This document shows, one piece after another, positions 1-5,894 of a DNA stretch of 7,995 bases. Origin of the DNA: JBGOUJ01 sp041477005 (GTDB taxonomy: Bacteria; Acidobacteriota; Terriglobia; Bryobacterales; JACQDG01); NCBI GenBank assembly GCA_041477005.1, contig JBGOUJ010000365.1, positions 1 through 7,995 on the forward strand, in the 5' to 3' direction. The notes below the pieces were generated by a model. It worked only from the letters and a program-made list of their open reading frames with translations. It was not told the origin of the DNA and made no database searches. The translations under genes were made by a program, and so were the position numbers. How positions within the stretch are numbered: the stretch's first letter is position 1; every line of letters starts with the position of its first letter.

Positions 1-537
1 AAGCGGTATCCGGAGGCCATCGAGCATCTGGAAGTGGCGGTGAAGCAGAATCCTACCGCCGCCAACCAGGCGGCGCTGGCGCAGGGCTATACCATGACCA
101 AGGAGCCGGCCAAGGCTTTGCCGCTGCTCAAGTCGGCCGCGGCGGCCGCGGCGTCGAGCGTGGATCTTCGTTTTCGCCTGGCCACGGCGCTGCTCGAAGC
201 GAGCGACTTCCCGGCGGCCTCGCAGGAGTTCCTGGCGGTGGCGGAAAAACAGCCGGACAAAATCGAAGCCTGGAACGGTCTGGGCTTTGCGCTTTACAAG
301 ATGGATAATTATCCTGCGGCGCTGAAGGCCCTGGACCGCGCCCGGCAGCTCGGTCCGGAGCCGCCGGGGAATCACTTTTTGCGGGCCATCATGCTCGATA
401 AATATCAACAATATCCGCCAGCGCTCGAAAGCTACAAGAAGTTTTTGGCGGAGGCCAATGGGAAATATCCGGACGATGAGTTCAAGGCCCGGCAGCGCGT
501 GCGGATCATTACGAACCTCTTGAACAAAAGGCGATGA
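1..537 (+). CDS. TPR-repeat protein, 5' end outside window
   Basis: The frame is open from base 1 (reading KRYPEAIEHLEVAVKQNP), so the GTG at 34 is probably internal and the gene begins upstream of the window. The visible ~178 residues consist of about five degenerate tetratricopeptide repeats, for example RYPEAIEHLEVAVKQNP, DFPAASQEFLAVAEKQP, NYPAALKALDRARQLGP and QYPPALESYKKFLAEA, with the usual Ala/Gly/Tyr helix-packing positions. The protein ends in a basic tail (ITNLLNKRR). TPR arrays form alpha-solenoid protein-binding scaffolds; the partner cannot be read from the sequence. Its TGA overlaps the ATG of the next gene (ATGA), which points to translational coupling with the two small secreted proteins that follow. 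The TPR call is secure; the cellular role is unknown. Confidence 0.85.
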   Translation, partial: KRYPEAIEHLEVAVKQNPTAANQAALAQGYTMTKEPAKALPLLKSAAAAAASSVDLRFRLATALLEASDFPAASQEFLAVAEKQPDKIEAWNGLGFALYKMDNYPAALKALDRARQLGPEPPGNHFLRAIMLDKYQQYPPALESYKKFLAEANGKYPDDEFKARQRVRIITNLLNKRR

Positions 538-974
538 TGGGCAAAGCCTTCCTGCTCGCTCTGGCCTTGCTGGCCCAGGCTCGGGTCCCCGAGGATCTAA
601 AGGCCGTGGCCGCCGAGCCGAACCTGGTGAAGCGCGCCAGGCTGGCGCTGACCAACGGCGAGCAAGCCGCGGCCAAGGCCGGAGAAGCCTGCAAGGCCAG
701 CGAGACGGCCGCCTGCGACGCCAGGCTCACCGAAGTGCAGGAGTCGGTCGAGCTGGCCGGCAAGAGCCTGGATGAATCCGGCATCGACGCCCGCCGCAGC
801 CCGCGGCACTTCAAGGACGCCGAAATCCGCACCCGTAAGATCCTGCGGCAGGTGGAAGCGCTCCGGGCCTACGTGCAGGGGGACGGGCTCGAGCATTTCG
901 AGGCCGTATATCGCAAGATTTCCGACATCAACACCCACTTGCTTTGGGCTATCATGAGCAAGAAGAAAAAGTGA
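534..974 (+). CDS. Small secreted helical protein of unknown function
   Basis: This 146-residue protein starts with MMGKAFLLALALLAQA, a short hydrophobic signal peptide, so the product is probably exported. Either Met 1 (534) or Met 2 (537) could initiate; 534 gives the ATGA overlap with the TPR gene. The mature part is Ala/Glu/Lys-rich and predicted helical, with two cysteines (C53, C61) close enough for a disulfide, and it ends in a lysine run (MSKKKK). I do not recognise a family. A short block after the signal peptide (AAEPN, then K/R/A/L-rich helix) resembles the block at the same place in the next gene (AQEPN), so the two may be distant paralogs. It lies between a TPR gene and another secreted helical protein with almost no spacing, so the three are likely one operon with a shared envelope role; that is inference. 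Confidence 0.75.
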   Translation: MMGKAFLLALALLAQARVPEDLKAVAAEPNLVKRARLALTNGEQAAAKAGEACKASETAACDARLTEVQESVELAGKSLDESGIDARRSPRHFKDAEIRTRKILRQVEALRAYVQGDGLEHFEAVYRKISDINTHLLWAIMSKKKK

Positions 975-981
975 GGCGGCC

Positions 982-1638
982 ATGAGCATCCTTGCCAGAG
1001 TTGGGGCGGCTATCCTGTTGCTGGCTGCGGCGGTGGCCGGCCAGACCACTCGCGACTTTCTCACCGACGACGAGATCGACCAGATCAAGGAGGCCCAGGA
1101 GCCGAACGCGCGGCTGCTCTGCTATTTGAAGTTCGCCCGGCTGCGGCTGGAGCTGATCAAGCAGGCGCTGGCGGCGGAGAAGGCCGGGCGTTCCAAGCTG
1201 ATCCACAACAACCTGGAAGACTATACGCACATCGTGGAAGCCATGGATTCTGTGGTCGACGACGCGCTGGCGCGCAAGACGGACGTGCAAAAGAGCGTCG
1301 CTCTGATGGCGGAAAAAGAGAAGGAGTTTCTAGCCGCGCTCAAGGAACTCGACGCCAAGCCGGCGAAGGACCGCTACCTTTTCGATTTCGCGATGAAAGA
1401 CGCTCTGGAGACGACCCAGGACAGCCTGGATGAGTCGCAGAACGATTTGAAGGCCAGAATGGAGCGGGTGACGAGCGATGACACGCGGGACAAGAAGAAG
1501 CGCGAGTCGATGATGAGCGCGGCCGACCAGGAGCAGAAGAAGGCCGAAGCAAAACAGGCGCAGGCGGAGGACGATAAGGCGAAGAACGCGCCCAAAGCGC
1601 CCACGCTGCGGCGCAAAGGAGAGGCGCCGGTGCCGTAA
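982..1638 (+). CDS. Secreted coiled-coil-like protein of unknown function
   Basis: This 218-residue product has a clear signal peptide (MSILARVGAAILLLAAAVAGQ), followed by a helical region (about 30-165) and a strongly charged, low-complexity Lys/Glu/Ala/Gln tail (about 165-210) that looks like coiled coil or disordered linker. There is one cysteine near residue 47. A GAGG element 7 nt before the ATG is a plausible ribosome binding site, and the gene starts 7 nt after the previous stop. No enzymatic motif is visible and I cannot name a family. Residues 39-60 (QEPN, then an Arg/Leu-rich helix) echo the N-terminus of the upstream gene. It is likely periplasmic or envelope-associated and co-expressed with the TPR protein. 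Its end faces a minus-strand gene 12 nt away. Confidence 0.75.
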   Translation: MSILARVGAAILLLAAAVAGQTTRDFLTDDEIDQIKEAQEPNARLLCYLKFARLRLELIKQALAAEKAGRSKLIHNNLEDYTHIVEAMDSVVDDALARKTDVQKSVALMAEKEKEFLAALKELDAKPAKDRYLFDFAMKDALETTQDSLDESQNDLKARMERVTSDDTRDKKKRESMMSAADQEQKKAEAKQAQAEDDKAKNAPKAPTLRRKGEAPVP

Positions 1639-1650
1639 CGGCGGAGCGCG

Positions 1651-1872
1651 CTATTTCCTTTCGGCGTGGGCCAGCTCTTCGAGCAGCGGCCGCACCAGCG
1701 TCTGCAAGTCCCCGAAAGCGTGCAGGTAGGCCTGGAACCGGCGGTTCAGATCGAGGGCTTGTTCGGGACTCAGCTTGGCCCGCAGAATCATGTCGCGCAG
1801 GTGGACGGGGTGGGGCAGCGTGGCCTCGTCCTGCAATTCTTCCAGCGCAGTTTGCGGATCATAGTGGTACAT
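1651..1872 (-). CDS. Small conserved-looking protein, unknown function
   Basis: The 73-residue reading begins MYHYDPQTALEELQDEA and ends in a basic HAERK tail. The frame stays open to 1941, but I chose ATG 1872 for two reasons: the longer version would run into the start region of the divergent PH-domain gene, and a TACACT hexamer lies exactly 6 nt before this ATG, the geometry also seen before two other genes here. The protein is soluble, helical and acidic in its first half, without cysteines, membrane segment or recognisable motif. It is not a toxin or antitoxin that I can identify. It is head-to-head with the PH-domain gene (31 nt between start codons) and convergent with the secreted protein that ends at 1638. 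It is probably a real gene, of unknown role. Confidence 0.55.
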   Translation of the reverse strand: MYHYDPQTALEELQDEATLPHPVHLRDMILRAKLSPEQALDLNRRFQAYLHAFGDLQTLVRPLLEELAHAERK

Positions 1873-1878
1873 GGGCTC

Positions 1879-1884
1879 AGTGTA
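1879..1884 (-). promoter_or_regulatory. Putative -10 element for the small minus-strand gene
   Basis: TACACT on the minus strand is followed by 6 nt (GAGCCC) and then ATG at 1872. It matches TATAAT at four of six positions. No convincing -35 box was found. Transcription starting about 7 nt downstream would begin at or next to the start codon, giving a leaderless mRNA. This is inference from the sequence alone. Confidence 0.35.
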
Positions 1885-1890
1885 CCGCAC

Positions 1891-1898
1891 AGGGAGAG
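1891..1898 (+). promoter_or_regulatory. Ribosome binding site deciding the PH-protein start
   Basis: AGGGAGAG lies 5 nt before ATG 1904 and is the best Shine-Dalgarno match around. It favours 1904 over the in-frame ATG at 1871, which has no comparable element and would overlap the start of the divergent gene. Confidence 0.6.
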
Positions 1899-1903
1899 AC
1901 AAC

Positions 1904-2353
1904 ATGGCGGACATGGAGATTCGGCCGACGATGAAGTTCATCGTGATGGGCTACGCGTTCACGGGTGTGTTGTTGGCGGCGGCGGTGATCTGGTGGGCGG
2001 TCCAAAAAGACAATGTGTCGCTGTCGCTGGGAGCGGTGGTGGTGGCGGCGCTGTTGTCCCTGTGGCCGGTGATGCGGCACCTGGAGCGACAGCGCGTGGT
2101 CTGCCGGGTGGCCGGCGGCCAGTTGCGCTACTCCTACGGGCTGCTCTCGAGCACGGTCAAGACTATCCCGGTGGCCAACATTCAGGATGTGACCGTACAT
2201 CAAAGCTTGATGCAGCGTATGTGGGGAGTCGGAGATTTGCGGATCGAGAGCGCCGGCCGCTCGAGCGCGCTCGAAATCGACAACGTCGACGGGCCGAATG
2301 AGTGTGTAGAGAAGATTCTGGCTGCGCGCGCGGGAGGGGTAGGAGAAGCCTGA
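1904..2353 (+). CDS. Membrane-anchored PH-domain (YdbS/DUF304-like) protein
   Basis: The 149-residue reading starts at ATG 1904. An upstream in-frame ATG at 1871 exists, but AGGGAGAG at 1891-1898 is a good Shine-Dalgarno sequence for 1904, and the extra 11 residues look like leader. Two hydrophobic segments (about residues 11-32 and 39-58) form a membrane hairpin. They are followed by a bacterial PH-like domain (about 60-140) with typical landmarks: VAGGQLRYSYGLLSSTVKTIPVANI, the strand IQDVTVHQS, then GVGDLRIESAG. In this family short inner-membrane proteins carry a cytoplasmic bPH2 fold; functions are poorly known, and some members act in pairs. Here it stands alone, ending 3 nt before the convergent permease remnant. 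Family call fairly sure, function unknown. Confidence 0.75.
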   Translation: MADMEIRPTMKFIVMGYAFTGVLLAAAVIWWAVQKDNVSLSLGAVVVAALLSLWPVMRHLERQRVVCRVAGGQLRYSYGLLSSTVKTIPVANIQDVTVHQSLMQRMWGVGDLRIESAGRSSALEIDNVDGPNECVEKILAARAGGVGEA

Positions 2354-2356
2354 GGC

Positions 2357-2655
2357 TCATTCCACGCGAAGGGCCACCATGGGTTCCACCTGCGCGGCGC
2401 GCCGGGCGGGAACATAGCAAGCGAGCAGCGCCACCAGGCAGAGGACCACTGAAACGGCTGCAAGAGTCCCTGGGTCGGCGGCGGTGACGCCAAAGAGCAG
2501 GCTCGATAGCAGGTGGGTGAGGGCGAAGGCGGCGGCCAAACCGATGACAACCCCGCCGAGGGCCAGGCTGAGACCGTCTTTCATGACCAGGCCAATCACG
2601 TCACGGCGCCCGGCGCCGAGCGCCATCCGGATACCGATCTCGCCTGGAAACCGGG
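2357..2655 (-). pseudogene. C-terminal remnant of ADOP/FtsX-like ABC permease
   Basis: On the minus strand the reading EIGIRMALGAGRRDVIGLV is the signature preceding the last two membrane helices of MacB/FtsX-type permeases of the acidobacterial ADOP kind. Two hydrophobic segments follow (SLALGGVVIGLAAAFAL and LAAVSVVLCLVALLACYV), then the characteristic end (VPARRAAQVEPMVALRVE and stop). Complete ADOP permeases are roughly 800 residues with duplicated FtsX domains; only about 95 residues remain, so this is a 5'-truncated remnant. The similarity stops around 2641-2659, exactly where the stop codon of the phosphonatase remnant lies (2656-2658). The frame stays open upstream but no longer resembles a permease. 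The start and the MacB-PCD domains are gone, so function is not expected. Confidence 0.8.
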
Positions 2656-2907
2656 CTACGGCCGCTCGCCCCGGGCGAGCCGGGCGGTGATTTCATCGAG
2701 CAGCGCGGGCGCGTCGGCGATGCCGTCGACGACATAGTGGGCGCTGGCCTGGCGCAGGCGCCGGTATGCCCGCTCCAGCCGGGCCTCCGGACCGAGAGCG
2801 GCAATCTCGGCCTCGGTGAGACCCATCTCGTTGCCGGTCTTGGCTACGCCGATGGTCCACATGCCGGCGTTGAGGCCTTCCTCGATGTCAGGAGCCGTAA
2901 CTTGTAC
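2656..2907 (-). pseudogene. phnX: C-terminal remnant of phosphonoacetaldehyde hydrolase (PhnX)
   Basis: The minus-strand reading IEEGLNAGMWTIGVAKTGNE, followed by a helical stretch, SAHYVVDGIADAPALLDEI and the ending ARLARGERP plus stop, is the typical last ~80 residues of phosphonatase, a HAD-superfamily enzyme that cleaves phosphonoacetaldehyde to acetaldehyde and phosphate. The normal enzyme has about 260-280 residues. The nucleophilic Asp and the Schiff-base Lys of the cap domain lie in the missing N-terminal two thirds, so the piece cannot be catalytic. Similarity fades between 2889 and 2907, immediately next to the stop of the amidohydrolase at 2912. The natural C-terminus and stop are preserved and abut the permease remnant. 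An ATG at 2862 could start a 68-residue peptide but has no visible purpose. Identification rests on recalled family sequences and is quite sure. Confidence 0.8.
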
Positions 2908-2911
2908 GGTC

Positions 2912-4156
2912 TCATCGGGTCGGGTAGTCGATCTTGGCCTCGCGCCAGCCGACGCCGGCGCGGGCGTTGAAGTCGAAGACGACCTCGCCGCCCCGGAGGG
3001 TCATCTCGCAGCCCAGTCGCTCGGTTCCTTCGATGCGGCCGCCCTTGACGTCCTGGAAGCCGAATCGGCCACGCTCCAGGCGCAGCACGGCGATATCGGC
3101 TTCGGCGCCGACGGCGATCTGGCCTAGCTCGGGGCGCTTCACTTCGGTTGCCGGGTTTGTGGTCGATTCCCGGATCACCTCTTCGAGCGGGACGCCCAGG
3201 GCCAGGAACTTCGACATGACGTTGAGCATGTCGATCATGGCGCCGTTGATGGAGCCGGAATGGAGGTCGGTCGAGATCGAATCCGGCCAGAAACCCTGCT
3301 TGACGGCCGGCTCGGCCTGGGGGAAGTGAAAGCTGCCCCCGCCGTGGCCGACGTCGAACTTGACGCCGCGCTGGCGGGCGACGGCGAGATAGGGAAGCAA
3401 TTTTTCGTTCTGGTCGAGCAGAGGCGCCGGCGACCGGTAGAAATGCGTGCTGATATCGCCGGGCCGCAGCTTGTCGAGGACCATCACCTGGTAGGGGCGC
3501 TCCGGCAGGAAGTAGCCGAAATCGACCATCACCGGGATGTTGGCCAGGCGCCCCGCCTCGACCGCCTTCTCGACGGAGATAAAGTTCGGCGCCCGCCAGT
3601 GGGCCGACTTGATGCCGACCACCACGTCGGCGTTTTTCTTCGCCATTTCCGCCGTTCGCTGCGGATCCATGTCGGCCGGGTTCTGCTCGACCTCGTAATT
3701 GATCATGCCCACGCCGGCGATGTTGAGCATGGCGAGCACGCGGATGCGGGAGTGGTCGATGATCGTGCGGCGGAGGTCGGGGAAGGTTCGCCAGCCGGAG
3801 GTGCCGGCATCGACCACGGTGGTGACGCCGGCGCGAAGGCAGGTGTGCTCGGGGTTGACACTCGTGTCGCCGTGGTCCAGGCCGCCGCTCGGCAGGGTGG
3901 TGAAGACGTGCACGTGGATGTCAACCAGGCCCGGGGTCACGTAAAGCCCGGAGACATCGATGACTTTCCGAGCCTGGGCGGCGGGAATGCCGGCGGCAAC
4001 GGCGGCGACCCGGCCCGCGCGGATGGCGACGTCGCGGACCGCGTTGACATTGTTCTTGGGATCGATGACGTGGCCGCCCTTGAGGAGGAGGTCGTACTGC
4101 CCGAAAGCAGCCACAGAGAAACAGAGCCACAGAGCGATCAGATGGAGCCGGTGCAT
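2912..4156 (-). CDS. Secreted amidohydrolase/deacetylase-family metallohydrolase (second paralog)
   Basis: This 414-residue protein has a signal peptide (MHRLHLIALWLCFSVAAFGQ) followed by an amidohydrolase-superfamily fold of COG3964 type (EF_0837/Atu3266-like, often mis-named dihydroorotase). Visible landmarks are the beta-sandwich start YDLLLKGGHVIDPKNN, the metal-binding HxH in GLVDIHVHV (H81, H83), Lys 183 in GIKSAH as likely carboxylated metal ligand, H238 in STHFY, H271 in DVGHGGGSF, and Asp 297 in ISTDLH, the usual catalytic acid. All key residues are present, and the length is somewhat above non-secreted relatives because of the leader. Characterised relatives deacetylate N- or O-acetylated acids; the substrate here is unknown. 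It lies 29 nt behind a paralog on the same strand and may be co-transcribed. The gap also holds a TAGAAT hexamer 6 nt before its ATG, so it may have its own promoter. Confidence 0.88.
   Translation of the reverse strand: MHRLHLIALWLCFSVAAFGQYDLLLKGGHVIDPKNNVNAVRDVAIRAGRVAAVAAGIPAAQARKVIDVSGLYVTPGLVDIHVHVFTTLPSGGLDHGDTSVNPEHTCLRAGVTTVVDAGTSGWRTFPDLRRTIIDHSRIRVLAMLNIAGVGMINYEVEQNPADMDPQRTAEMAKKNADVVVGIKSAHWRAPNFISVEKAVEAGRLANIPVMVDFGYFLPERPYQVMVLDKLRPGDISTHFYRSPAPLLDQNEKLLPYLAVARQRGVKFDVGHGGGSFHFPQAEPAVKQGFWPDSISTDLHSGSINGAMIDMLNVMSKFLALGVPLEEVIRESTTNPATEVKRPELGQIAVGAEADIAVLRLERGRFGFQDVKGGRIEGTERLGCEMTLRGGEVVFDFNARAGVGWREAKIDYPTR
4112..4134 (-). repeat. Three CTCTGTG-N octamers inside the signal-peptide code
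   Basis: On the plus strand CACAGAG, AACAGAG and CACAGAG occur at 4112, 4120 and 4128, a period of 8. On the coding strand this reads as three CTCTGTG-like units and encodes LWLCFSVA, the hydrophobic core of the signal peptide of the amidohydrolase starting at 4156. A more perfect array occupies the same place in the paralog. Confidence 0.7.
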
Positions 4157-4162
4157 AACAAG

Positions 4163-4168
4163 ATTCTA
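4163..4168 (-). promoter_or_regulatory. Putative -10 element for the second amidohydrolase
   Basis: TAGAAT on the minus strand is followed by 6 nt (CTTGTT) and the ATG at 4156. It matches TATAAT at five of six positions. No clear -35 hexamer is seen. No Shine-Dalgarno sequence is evident before this ATG, consistent with a leaderless transcript. It lies in the 29-nt gap between the two amidohydrolases. Confidence 0.4.
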
Positions 4169-4179
4169 CTCTGTGAGTA
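4167..4179. promoter_or_regulatory. Small inverted repeat over the inter-paralog promoter
   Basis: TACTC-tgt-GAGTA is a perfect 5-bp inverted repeat with a 3-nt centre. It overlaps the outer end of the putative TAGAAT -10 element. It could be a half-site pair for a regulator, but at 5 bp it may equally be chance. Confidence 0.2.
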
Positions 4180-4185
4180 AGCAGC

Positions 4186-5445
4186 CTACGGGATCACGTT
4201 GTAGTCCCCGGCCTTATCCCATTCCGGGAAGCTCAGGCCGTTCTCGTCGTAGACGACCTTGCCGTCGCGAACGGTCAGAACGCACTGGAGCTTCTTCGCG
4301 CCCATCCGCTTCTTCTCCCAGGCGTCCTTGTACGCGAAAACGCCGGTCTGGAGATCGAACACGGCGACATCGGCCGTCCGGCCCACGCCCAGCGTGCCCA
4401 GCTCCGGGAAGCGGTGAATAGCGCGGGCTGGATTCAGGGTGGAGCGCAGGATCGCGTCCGGAAGCGTCATGCCGAGATTGATGAGCTTCGAGATGCAGTT
4501 GGCCATGTCGGGCTGGATCAGCAGCACGTTGGCGGCGTGGAGGTCGGTCGAGATGCTGTCGGGCGCGAAGCCTTGCGCCATGGCGCGGGTGGCCACGGGC
4601 CACAGGAAGCTGCCGGCGCCGTGGCCGAGGTCGAACAACACGCCGCGCCGGCGGGCTTCCCACATGTAGGGCTGCACCTTGCCCGTGAAGCGATCGACCA
4701 GCTCGATTTGCCGGTCGTTGTACATGTGGGTGTGCATGTCTCCGGGGCGTAGAGCGTCGAGGATTTTTTCCCGGGTGCTGCGCTCGCTGTCGGTAAGGAT
4801 CTTGTCGTCGACGAGGATCGGGGTTCCCGAGAGCCGACCGGCCTCGACCGCGCGCTTGATGGCCGCCCAGCCGGGGCGCAGGAAGTGGGCGGTCTTGACG
4901 CCGACGATGATCTCTGGATACTGCTTGATCTTCGCGGCGGTGGCGGCGGGATCCATCTCCTCGGTGTTGTTCTCCGCGTCGGTACCGGTGATGCCCAGGC
5001 CGACGATGTTCACAAACACGAGGACGCGCGTCTGCGAGTGGTCGATGATGCGCGACTTGAAGTCTTCGAACGTTCGCCAGCCGCTCGAGCCGGCGTCGAC
5101 CACGGTGGTGGTCCCGGCCGGCAGCGCGGTGTCGTCGGGGAACAGCGAGCCGGAGCCGTCTTTTACGTAGACGTGAGCATGCAGGTCGATGAGCCCGGGG
5201 GTGACGTAGAGGCCGCGGACGTCGGCAACCCTGCGGGCCTGGGCGGCCGGAATGTCCGGCGCGACCCGCGCGATCTTGTTGCCGGTGACGGCCACGTCCA
5301 TCACCTGGTCGATCTTGTTGGCGGGGTCGATGACGTGGCCGCCCTTGAGCAGCAGGTCGTAAGGCGGCGTTTGGGCAAAGGCAGCCACAGAGACACAGAG
5401 GCACAGAGCCAAGGGATTGTACGATCTAAGCCGGCGGCCGAGCAT
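4186..5445 (-). CDS. Secreted amidohydrolase/deacetylase-family metallohydrolase (first paralog)
   Basis: This 419-residue protein is a clear paralog of the one at 2912-4156; they share long blocks such as YDLLLKGGHVIDP, IPAAQAR, GLYVTPGL, VDAG-SGWRTF, AVEAGRL and DSISTDLH. The signal peptide is MLGRRLRSYNPLALCLCVSVAAFAQ in form (residues 1-25). Metal and catalytic residues visible: H89 and H91 (LIDLHAHV), Lys 184 (VGVKTAH), H240 (HTHMY, after H238), H275 (DLGHGAGSF) and D301 (STDLH). The family is amidohydrolase superfamily, COG3964 type; substrate unknown, with N- or O-acyl compounds plausible. It is first in a likely two-gene unit and divergent from a small secreted protein. The start codon and first ~15 codons lie within a ~64-bp repeat whose second copy at 6137-6200 is not followed by this gene, so the leader may be repeat-derived. 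An ATG at 5459 is in another frame. Confidence 0.88.
   Translation of the reverse strand: MLGRRLRSYNPLALCLCVSVAAFAQTPPYDLLLKGGHVIDPANKIDQVMDVAVTGNKIARVAPDIPAAQARRVADVRGLYVTPGLIDLHAHVYVKDGSGSLFPDDTALPAGTTTVVDAGSSGWRTFEDFKSRIIDHSQTRVLVFVNIVGLGITGTDAENNTEEMDPAATAAKIKQYPEIIVGVKTAHFLRPGWAAIKRAVEAGRLSGTPILVDDKILTDSERSTREKILDALRPGDMHTHMYNDRQIELVDRFTGKVQPYMWEARRRGVLFDLGHGAGSFLWPVATRAMAQGFAPDSISTDLHAANVLLIQPDMANCISKLINLGMTLPDAILRSTLNPARAIHRFPELGTLGVGRTADVAVFDLQTGVFAYKDAWEKKRMGAKKLQCVLTVRDGKVVYDENGLSFPEWDKAGDYNVIP
5386..5408 (-). repeat. Three perfect CTCTGTG units at 8-nt period
   Basis: CACAGAG occurs on the plus strand at 5386, 5394 and 5402, each separated by one base. Read on the coding (minus) strand this is CTCTGTG-N three times and encodes LCLCVSVA in the signal-peptide core. 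The unit at 5402 is also the edge of the 64-bp direct repeat. From memory, CTCTGTG arrays recur between genes in several soil bacterial phyla; their function is unknown. Confidence 0.8.
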
Positions 5446-5465
5446 ACGCGAAAGACCATCTTACA
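5402..5465 (-). repeat. Dispersed-type direct repeat, copy 1
   Basis: This stretch matches 6137-6200 in the same orientation with about seven mismatches over 64 bases (counted by eye), offset 735 bp. The core CGATCTAAGCCGGCGGCC is identical in both. Copy 1 contains the start codon and first codons of the amidohydrolase. The substitutions change amino acids in the two frames checked (MLGRRLRSYNPLAL against MPGRRLRSSNLLAL in the gene's frame, followed by TGA in copy 2), so the element does not look conserved as coding sequence. Confidence 0.8.
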
Positions 5466-5481
5466 CTACGGTGGGATGCGG

Positions 5482-5487
5482 TAGACT
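5482..5487 (+). promoter_or_regulatory. Putative -10 element for the small secreted protein
   Basis: TAGACT is followed by 6 nt (TGGCCT) and the ATG at 5494. A weak -35 candidate, CTTACA at 5460-5465, lies 16 nt upstream inside the end of repeat copy 1. There is no Shine-Dalgarno sequence, so a leaderless transcript is plausible. Confidence 0.4.
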
Positions 5488-5493
5488 TGGCCT

Positions 5494-5823
5494 ATGAGAA
5501 CCGCGCTGATCCTGGCTCTCGCGCTTGCTTTGCCGCTTGTTTCGCAAACGCAGAAAAAGCCGGGATCCAAGCGAAAGTCGTCCCCCAAGGTGACCTCGAT
5601 GACGGGGTGCGTGGACCAGAAGCCCGAAGGCTTCTTCCTGACGGATGACAAGGAATTGAAGCCGGTGGCCAAGCTGCTGGGCGACGACCCGGAGCGCGCC
5701 TCCTTCGCCAAATACATGGGGCAGAAAGTCACTGTCACCGGCGAGGTGTCCAAGACCGGGGAGCTGCCCGAAATTCAAGTGCGGGAGATCAAAAAGGTCT
5801 CCGACGTGTGTGCGCCACCGTAG
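5494..5823 (+). CDS. Small secreted protein, possible OB-like beta domain
   Basis: The 109-residue product has a signal peptide (MRTALILALALALPLVSQ), a basic linker (KKPGSKRKSSPK, residues 21-32) and a compact domain from about 33. That domain contains TGCVDQKPEGFFLTDD, the stretch FAKYMGQKVTVTGEV and a final EIQVREIKKVSDVC. The pattern of TGC-(V/L)D, a strand with LTDD, FAK-hGxKVxVTG and a closing IxV-xxI strand resembles small acidobacterial secreted proteins with an OB-like barrel; I cannot assign a Pfam name with confidence. The only two cysteines (C39, C106) sit at either end of the domain and could pair. It is divergent from the amidohydrolases across 48 nt that include the end of repeat copy 1. 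Function unknown; probably periplasmic. Confidence 0.75.
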   Translation: MRTALILALALALPLVSQTQKKPGSKRKSSPKVTSMTGCVDQKPEGFFLTDDKELKPVAKLLGDDPERASFAKYMGQKVTVTGEVSKTGELPEIQVREIKKVSDVCAPP

Positions 5824-5894
5824 AGCGATTTTTCAAGAATTGACAAACCTTCTAGGCTGGATTGCTTGGATGATGGACTGTCCATGAACGGGGT

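Noticed and set aside
597..1290. Two minus-strand ORFs of 163 and 112 residues opposite the secreted proteins
   Set aside because: They are shadows of plus-strand genes that have signal peptides and tight operon spacing; no motif is visible in the antisense products.
1666..2301. 211-residue plus-strand ORF across the small gene and PH gene
   Set aside because: Gly/Arg/Val-rich, without motif; it runs antisense to one gene and out of frame with the PH-domain protein.
3260..4180. 306-residue plus-strand ORF opposite the amidohydrolase
   Set aside because: Composition is Asp/Gly/Val/Arg-rich low complexity typical of the antisense frame of a high-GC gene; the minus-strand frame has a full amidohydrolase with all active-site residues.
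4214..5404. 396-residue minus-strand ORF overlapping the first amidohydrolase
   Set aside because: It is Arg/Pro/His-rich and lacks any domain; it is an alternate frame of the real gene, which has clear motifs.
5386..5408. CRISPR-like short repeats
   Set aside because: The units are 7-8 nt with one-base spacing and no spacers of normal length; the same holds for the TTTTGCC arrays.
5840..5868. TTGACA at 5840 as a -35 box
   Set aside because: No acceptable -10 hexamer is found 16-18 nt downstream (the bases are TTGCTT/TGCTTG) and no gene follows on the plus strand until 6443.
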